From Thysanoteuthis rhombus (Eukaryota; Mollusca; Cephalopoda; Oegopsida; Thysanoteuthidae): a DNA stretch of 64,000 nucleotides. The notes under the pieces are model-generated. The model was not told where the DNA came from and did not search any database. It saw only the letters and a program-made list of their open reading frames with translations. The DNA lies in contig OY735209.1 of the NCBI GenBank assembly GCA_963457665.1, forward strand, positions 11,550,814 through 11,614,813, given 5' to 3'. Both the position numbers and the translations under genes were made by a program. Within the stretch, counting starts at the first letter, position 1; each line of letters begins with the position of its first letter. Shown one piece after another: positions 58,140 through 64,000 of the stretch.

Positions 58140-60135
58140 CCTTTGATTTTCTATTCTTACATTTGATGATTCCAATCCAGACTCCAACGTACATGAACTA
58201 AAATAGAATCGAATTGGAAAATCACATTTTTACGGACATGAGCTTGTTCACAAAAGTGAATGGTTGAACATCAAAGATATGCAATTAATCCTGGCCACTT
58301 TGTAACATATATTTAGAAAGATATGGAATGGTACAATCTAACCAATCAGGGACCAACAACGGTCAATTTTGTATCTTGCTCAGCGGGAATAATTTGTTCT
58401 TGAACAAACGAATTGATGGAAAGACGTATAGAGATTTTCTTGCAGTTGCTGGGGATATAAGATAACTTTGATCAGTAGATGTATCTAGTGATTCACAGTC
58501 ACTGGGCGACATCAACAGATCAAATGTTAGATTTTTTTCCTTTTCTCGAAAAGAGCAGGGGCTGTGTCGCAATTAGTCATGGCGTGCGTAGTCATAAGAT
58601 GTTTCTTGTTATGGCCAATAGCAGATTGAATTCCGTTAATGCTATACAATTTATTTGGTTTTATTCGACAGAGCATGTGTATTTCCATGTCTTGCATGAC
58701 CTGTGCAACAAGGTGTGACTAACAATTCTATGTACACACTTGCCGCTAAAACTGGTCTTGATTCCTTAAACTTCAGCTATTGCTATAGACACTATCATGT
58801 GATTTACATCTGCATGATGTTGATTACAAAGAACACAATTTATGTGGGATTTAGAAATCAAATGCTCAATGAGATGAGATAAGATTAAATTAAATTAAAT
58901 TAAATCAAATTAGATTTATTATTTCTATTTGCCAAGGAGGCTGTTTTAGTGGCGGTAACATTTATATCAGTTTCAAACAATATGTCTGCCAGCACAGAGA
59001 ATGAGGTACAATGTTGCTGCTTCGCTACTTCAGTAGAGTTGCCAGAATCAAGCATCACGATGCTAATTGAACCATAATGTTTCGTTGTGTACGATACATA
59101 CCCCCCCCCGAAAAAAAAACCCAAAAAAACATCAGTGTATGTTGAACAAGTCGGGCAAATTAGCCTGTGAAGTAGATGACCACCATCAATTACATTTAGA
59201 GAATTTCTGGGTATATCTTCCCTTACACCAGGTTGCTCCTTCAAAAGTGTTCCAAAGACAAAGTCTTCTGTAACTACAGCAACACCCCTTTGTCAAAAAT
59301 AGAAAATGGCTACTCTTCCGATTCATAACAGAAATAATACTGCATTTTTGCGCTTTCTCATATGATGCAAAGCAGTGAAGGATTCAAATCAACATTTATG
59401 CCACGGATTTGTATTGGATTGTTTGCGAGACTTATGGTAGTAACACAATATTTTTCCGGGGAGTTTGATTACATTGAGTTTCAATGAAATTTTTGGATGG
59501 ATGGTTAATAGGCCATTGAAGGAGCGATTAAATTTTGGAATGAACCCATGGATGATAACATTTATAGTCATCCATTTTTAATTGAAAATCTGACATTTTT
59601 TTTATTTTTATTTGGATGTTGTTGTTTTTTTAAAAAATTATTTTTTTAAGATATAATTTAACCTGGTTGCCAAGACTCTACCCTCCAAAAATGATAACTT
59701 CTACTTTCCGATTGACTATTGAGCTAAATATATGGCTCGCACAGCCGCCATCAAATCACAATTTGTTTTGTGAATATCTCAGGAAGCTCCGTTGGGATTT
59801 TTGTGTGTTTCATCAAAACAAAAACAAAACAAAAAACTGCTTGATAGACTTTTAAAGTTGACAACAGTGTTTATGTTGAAGTGCTTAGACTAAGAAGTAA
59901 ATGGATAAGGTCTATGGATTAGAGTCACCAAAAATTACTATTGAAGTATTTTTTTCTATTTTTTTTCAAACATCCGATTCAATCAAATCTTAACCCATTT
60001 AATTTTAACACTTGATAATCTATCAGATAAATTTTAATGTTATTTACTCTTCTTTATAATAACTTTGCCAGTTTTGACTTCTTAAAAATTTAATATTTTA
60101 GCTTTTAAATTAACAGGTACGAGTACGATTTGGAC
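58140..60135. other. Non-coding, nothing recognised
   Basis: Includes a short (AAATT)n run at 58889-58911, a C/A run at 59100-59130 and T-runs near 59590-59650. Short frames up to 114 codons have no motif. No exon recognised. Confidence 0.4.
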
Positions 60136-60138
60136 AAT

Positions 60139-60437
60139 CATGCAGTTTCTAACCGTCGGAATTAGATCATCTGAATTGAACTGATTTTGACGATTCAACG
60201 TCTTTTTCAATTACAGGAACATTGCTTTTCTATCATGAATTCTCATATTTTTCTTTTCATCTATGAACCATTTTCAACATTATATGTGCACGGGTATTAA
60301 ATTTTATTTTTCCGAATAAAAAAAAATTGACAATTCATAAAAGATATTCAGAACATTCCAGTACCAGAAAAAGAAGGTCAAGTGTCAAAAATCAGTCCCA
60401 TTCAAATTGACCAATTTCGACGGTTAGAAACTCCATG
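60139..60437. mobile_element. Inverted-repeat element (MITE-like), 55-bp arms
   Basis: The left arm from 60139 (CATGCAGTTTCTAACCGTCG) and right arm ending 60437 (CGACGGTTAGAAACTCCATG) are reverse complements; similarity continues inward through GAATTGAACTGATTTTGAC and its partner GTGTCAAAAATCAGTCCCAT. The interior is AT-rich and non-coding. It lies about 200 bp upstream of the PPAN start codon. Confidence 0.7.
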
Positions 60438-60479
60438 TTTGCCAGATTTGGAAATCTCAAAGAGGTGCGGGGAAAGAAC

Positions 60480-60647
60480 CTCAGCACAATAAGAACAAGG
60501 GCAAGGCCGCGATTAGTGAAGTAAAGAGTTCCTGTAAGGGAGGTAATTCACAGCGACTGTTGACTTGTAAACCACGTTTTTTGTAACGTTATACGGAATC
60601 ATCACCGTCCTAGTTCGCTTCCGGTAATATAGCGACCACCAACCAGT
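60480..60647 (+). promoter_or_regulatory. Probable PPAN promoter and 5' UTR
   Basis: Less AT-rich than its flanks. CTTCCGGT at 60618-60625 is an ETS-type site, common at ribosome-biogenesis promoters, inside a pyrimidine-rich phrase (CCTAGTTCGCTTCC) that could serve as initiator. No TATA box is seen. The start site itself cannot be fixed from sequence. Confidence 0.4.
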
Positions 60648-60668
60648 ATGGGTCGTAAGAGAAAGAGG
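60648..60668 (+). CDS. PPAN: PPAN/SSF1 homologue, coding exon 1 (MGRKRKR)
   Basis: ATG at 60648 opens seven codons ending exactly at a GTAAGA donor (60669). The frame would stop three codons later if unspliced (GTA AGA TAA), so splicing is required. Phase 0 joins it to exon 2 at 62794. PPAN proteins begin with a short basic stretch after MG, which this matches. PPAN (Peter Pan, yeast Ssf1/Ssf2) is a nucleolar Brix-domain protein needed for 27S pre-rRNA processing and 60S subunit assembly. Confidence 0.7.
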
Positions 60669-61633
60669 GTAAGATAAAGTTATTTTCCTGAAAGATATAC
60701 CACTTTAAACATTATTTTCAAGACACAACACTTTTTAAAGAATTGTTGATCGTTAAAAAGTCATGTATTTGCTTAACGAGTTTGTATGTCTGCTGTGTAC
60801 CAAAAAGCTAGCTGGGTGAAAAAAGTGGACCACGTGTTTTCTGCCTCAATTTTAAAAAATGAATTACCTTTCTCGTGCAAATCTTATACGGCAGAAATTC
60901 TTGATATCTTTTGATTTATCAAAATAACTCAAATCATAATTAAACTTGAAGGAATTTATATAACGTTCTAATCGACATAGTGATTAAAAAAAAAGAAGAA
61001 TTACCAGAACAACACAATCTTTAAAGCTTTAATGTTTATTTTGAATATCATTTTTGAAATTAAAAAATGTTGTAAAATGAACACCTTAACAGCATCTTAA
61101 TTCAGCTGAGTATTGAATTATTTCTATTTTTTTTTTTTTAAATAAAATTGGAGTATTTATTAGGTTGATATAAATATTTTCAATAGTTTTTGTGCTATAT
61201 ACTTATTTTTAACGTAAAATATCCAATTAAACATGAGTTTTTTTCTCCGCTTGTTGGTCTAATAATACGAGTCCTGGTAATTCCCGATCTCCGAATAAAG
61301 CTTTCTGTTGTCATCTCTTCAACGAATATAAGAAGTTGTATTCGTCTATGAGTGGACAAAGCATTAGTTATTTGAGAATTATGAGTTGTTAAATAAAATC
61401 AATTTATCACCTGAACACAACTTCCTTGAAATTCAAAAATGTTCTCTTGTTACTTTCAACAAAGTGTCAATGATTATTCTTTATAGATTATGGAAGCGAG
61501 AAAAGTCACGATTTTGATGTAAATATTGTCTTACACCCAGACTCATGGACACATTAAATAAATTTTACCCTCTATTCCCAGATCTTATTCCTGGTTTAAT
61601 GTTTCTATCCCTGCAACGATTGTGAGCTTTTTA

Positions 61634-61820
61634 CGGACCTGGGGTGCTAATCCGACTCTCAAAATGGACAGCCTTACAGGGCTTACTAATTTATCCCATA
61701 GTTGAAGGGAGAAATAGATTTGTGCCTTTCCCAGGGGCCATTGCGTGAAGTGAACCCAAACTGTCCCAGCCAAATTTAGTTTCTTGTGCCCTAAAACAAT
61801 CAGGCCTCTTGCACCTCTGC
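61634..61820 (-). repeat. tRNA-derived SINE
   Basis: Minus strand: GAGGTGCAAGAGGCCTGATTG, CTGGGACAGTTTGGG, CAATGGCCCCTGGGAAAGGC, AATCTATTTCTCCCTTCAAC and AAGCCCTGTAAGGCTGTCCA. Third copy of the 28121 family; a minus-strand frame of 110 codons over it is not a gene. Confidence 0.65.
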
Positions 61821-62192
61821 TCACACATTCAGGTAGAGAAAAATTCACCTGATGAATGTACACTGGTATATTGGTTGCCAATGTATGAAACCTAGTTTTG
61901 AAATAAATTGATGTCACATGAGATTATTTGCAAAATGTTAATTTTTTAAACATTTACCATATAAGCAGAAAAAATAGAATTATTGAACTGATTATTCTAG
62001 TTGAGGCTTTTGATATTTGCTCAGCACTAATGCCCTTTGGAAATGCAGAAATCTGTTTCTCGATGATCTCTCTCTCATCACCAGAAAACCTGACAAAATG
62101 TCTCATTAGCATTTAAGAATGATTGACGAATTTAGTTATGTTAATCGCTCTCCCTCAACTACCTCACCTGTTCAGGCAGGAGCAGCAATGGG

Positions 62193-62610
62193 CTGTAAAC
62201 CTTATAGTAAAACTTCGATTAGTCTATCATCTCTCATTTTAATTTCTGTCAACAGCAATTCATGTTATATTTTCTCTTCAAATATACCATGAAAGATTGA
62301 AATAGAAACCTTTTTATAAAAAAAAAAAAACAAAGACATTTTACCAATATTAAAACCATATTAAGCAGAATCAGCAAAAAGCTGTTATCCCCATAGTCAA
62401 CCTTGACTGGATCCAGTCAATTATTTATCGTCTTAATTTCTGTCACGAGTAATTCATGTTATCCTTTCTCTTCAAGTGTAACATGAAAAGAATAAAGTAA
62501 AAACCCTTGTGTGATGCGAATCATTACCAATATTAAAACCTTACCAGGCAGAAGAAGCAAAAAAGCTGTTACCTCCTTAATCAGCCTTGGCAGAGGCCAA
62601 TAAAATAGTC
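62193..62610 (+). repeat. Tandem duplication, about 187-bp unit, in PPAN intron 1
   Basis: Units start at 62193, 62382 and 62566 (each CTGT.A.C....AT.GT). Shared internal phrases: CTTAATTTCTGTCA, AATTCATGTTAT..TTTCTCTTCAA, ACATGAAA, TTACCAATATTAAAACC, GCAGAA..AGCAAAAA. The third unit is only about 45 bp. Identity about 75-80%. Confidence 0.75.
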
Positions 62611-62793
62611 ATTAACCATAGTAATTTTGCATAGCATACACTTGAAAGAAAATAGATAAATAAAAAATGCCCTTGGAAAGATATCCATGGAAACTTTATT
62701 TGTTTGTCACTTTTCTTTCTTTTTCTGAAGAGAAGCCCAATGTATCTGATTCTGGATGCTTCCATTTATTCCTGATTTCAAACTTTTTTCCAG

Positions 62794-62961
62794 GCAAAGT
62801 CAGTCAGGAAATTGCAGTCTTCTCAGAAAGAAGAGCCGGAGGAGCTAAAAAGTGCCCCACATTCGTTTGTCATTCATCAAGGAAAGGTTGGCAAATACGT
62901 CCGGGAACTTATACGAGATGTTCGACAGGTGATGGAACCCTACACAGCCTCTAGGGTCAAG
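62794..62961 (+). CDS. PPAN: PPAN/SSF1 homologue, coding exon 2 (56 codons)
   Basis: Bounded by a TTTTTTCCAG acceptor and a GTAAGA donor, phase 0 at both ends. It encodes a Lys/Glu-rich lead, then APHSFVIHQGKVGKYVRELI and RDVRQVMEPYTASRVK. This matches the start of the Brix domain in PPAN: human has NPHSFVFTRG and RRVMEPLTASRL, fly APHSFVIHRG and FRRIMEPFTAS. The next expected block (KKNSLKDCV...) is not found before the right edge, so exon 3 lies beyond 64000. Other frames over this interval are shadows. Confidence in the family is high because two independent conserved blocks, both splice sites and phase agree. Confidence 0.93.
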
Positions 62962-64000
62962 GTAAGACATTTGGACAAATCTGAAATTTTTCCGTTTCAA
63001 TATTTCTTGTAAATTGGACTGTGCTTTTTTTCTTTGTGTCATCATATAGCAAAATGGTATATTTATTCTATATAATATGACAAGCAGAGGTACCTGGCTT
63101 TTCTCATGGATAAAACCTTCTAAATCTGACAATGGTGGGATATGAATGATTAGATTTCATAAAAACTTTGGTTAGGCATGTGTAGCCCCTCTAATTTTTC
63201 TGAAAACCAAGAATTCATTTGATCACTTTTGGCATTAATAGTTTGCATGTCAAGGTGGACTATAGGATTTAAATTGTCTTCTTGTATCATTGATTTCAAT
63301 TAGAGTTATAGTTAGTGTTTCTTCTCTGAGAAATACGTTTTATTGTCGGGTAAGGTTTATATTCTTTAAAACATTTGCAGAACTGGCATAAACACTGAAA
63401 GAGAAATTCATGTCCATGATCTCCTATGACTAATGGAAAGTAAGGGTGCAGTTCAGCATTATAGTTACATTGTAAATGGAACCTCGTCTTATAAAACTTT
63501 AAAATGTTTCTCTTCTGAAAACTGAGTTTTCCAGGAAAATTGGAAGGTCTAGTAAATGAAATCTGTCAGTCTGACAATTGTACTTACCGTGTTTCAAAAA
63601 CTGGTGTATTGTTGCTCATATTGATTTCTTCAGCGAGAAAACTTTTTTCTTTTTTTTTTCCCCATGTGAGTATGTATGATATATGTATATATAGTGTATG
63701 CAGACCCTATAGAAATCGACCGATTGATTCCTGTAAAAATTTGACTTTGACGTGTGTATTATAGATCGATTTTCCTCTGTGATCTCTCTCCAGTTGGGTC
63801 AGCACTCATTCCAGGGCTGACTTGGGCAAACTGACCTAAGCACTGAGAAAAAGAGAAATCCCCATCCATGGTGACCTTTTGGTGAATGGAAATTGAGGCT
63901 GGGGTTCATTGTAAATAGAATCTCTTCTAGGAGGCGGGGAAAAAATCAGTTCTTTATCTAATATGAACACAGCGATAATTCGATCAGCACTGAGAGAGAA
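62962..64000 (+). other. PPAN intron 2 (partial, inferred)
   Basis: Starts at GTAAGA and runs off the window. 63385-63540 and 63838-63960 are diverged direct repeats (CACTGA.AGAGAAAT.C.CATCCATG, TAATGGAAA, TTCATTGTAAAT.GAA.CTC), and a third start (CACTGAGAGAGAA) lies at the right edge. No exon-like segment seen. Confidence 0.65.

Larger units (their letters stand above)
60669..62793 (+). other. PPAN intron 1 (inferred)
   Basis: 2125 bp from GTAAGA to a TTTTTTCCAG acceptor. Contains a SINE (61634-61820, minus), a SINE fragment (61990-62070) and a tandem duplication of about 185-189 bp (62193-62610). No exon-like segment was recognised within it. Confidence 0.7.

Noticed and set aside
58900-59244. 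114-codon minus-strand frame
   Set aside because: No recognisable domain, contains a homopolymer-derived run, and lacks any exon boundary or repeat family to support it.
61585-61917. 110-codon minus-strand frame in PPAN intron 1
   Set aside because: Covers a SINE; the same body at 28121 and 33996 has different frames.
62845-63132. 95-codon minus-strand frame near the right edge
   Set aside because: Antisense to PPAN exon 2 and intron 2, no motif.

Overview
The window reads as nuclear DNA of a repeat-rich, AT-rich animal genome, most likely a mollusc and probably a cephalopod (octopus-like). Evidence: a spliced animal gene, intronless host genes, long (TA)n, (GA)n and (GT)n arrays, tRNA-derived SINEs, RTE-type and CR1/L2-like LINE fossils, mariner and hAT fossils, interspersed MITEs and a short TTAGGG tract. 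Nothing bacterial or organellar is seen. The species call is inference; no database could be consulted.

Three host genes can be supported. (1) 37285-38586, minus: an intact, intronless NAP1-family histone chaperone of 433 codons that ends in a CaaX-like CKTQ, as NAP1L1 proteins do. (2) 46002-47924, plus: an intact, intronless eIF4G-related protein of 640 codons with a MIF4G domain near residues 309-517, a short N-terminal eIF4G-like motif and no visible eIF4E-binding motif. (3) 60648 to the right edge, plus: the 5' end of PPAN/SSF1, a Brix-domain ribosome-biogenesis gene. Its first coding exon has only 21 nt; the second (62794-62961) encodes the diagnostic PHSFV and RQVMEPYTAS blocks. The rest lies beyond the window.

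The left part (1-37000) holds no supported host gene. It is layered repeats: minisatellites (58-240, 14831-15290, 21303-21535, 25225-25618), dispersed families (here called A to H), LINE tails (5195-5490, 7745-8235, 8664-9080, 12870-13215, 30755-31153), an inverted composite of two mariner 3' ends (32030-32763), further mariner and hAT fragments, a hAT-type MITE with an 8-bp target duplication (16118-16541), and a near-palindromic MITE (34879-35141). The middle (38600-45900) carries an inverted-repeat element, several Penelope/hammerhead-ribozyme-like tails and composite microsatellites. The right part (48000-60600) is mostly unassigned, with an RTE-like LINE bearing a C-terminal zinc finger that is interrupted by a 1.1-kb insertion (54540-56975), and an inverted-repeat element just upstream of the PPAN promoter.

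The three genes act in basic nuclear or translational processes (histone handling, translation initiation, 60S ribosome assembly), but nothing in the sequence shows that they are co-regulated. Two of the three look like products of retroposition that stayed open, which is the most interesting gene-level feature of the window.
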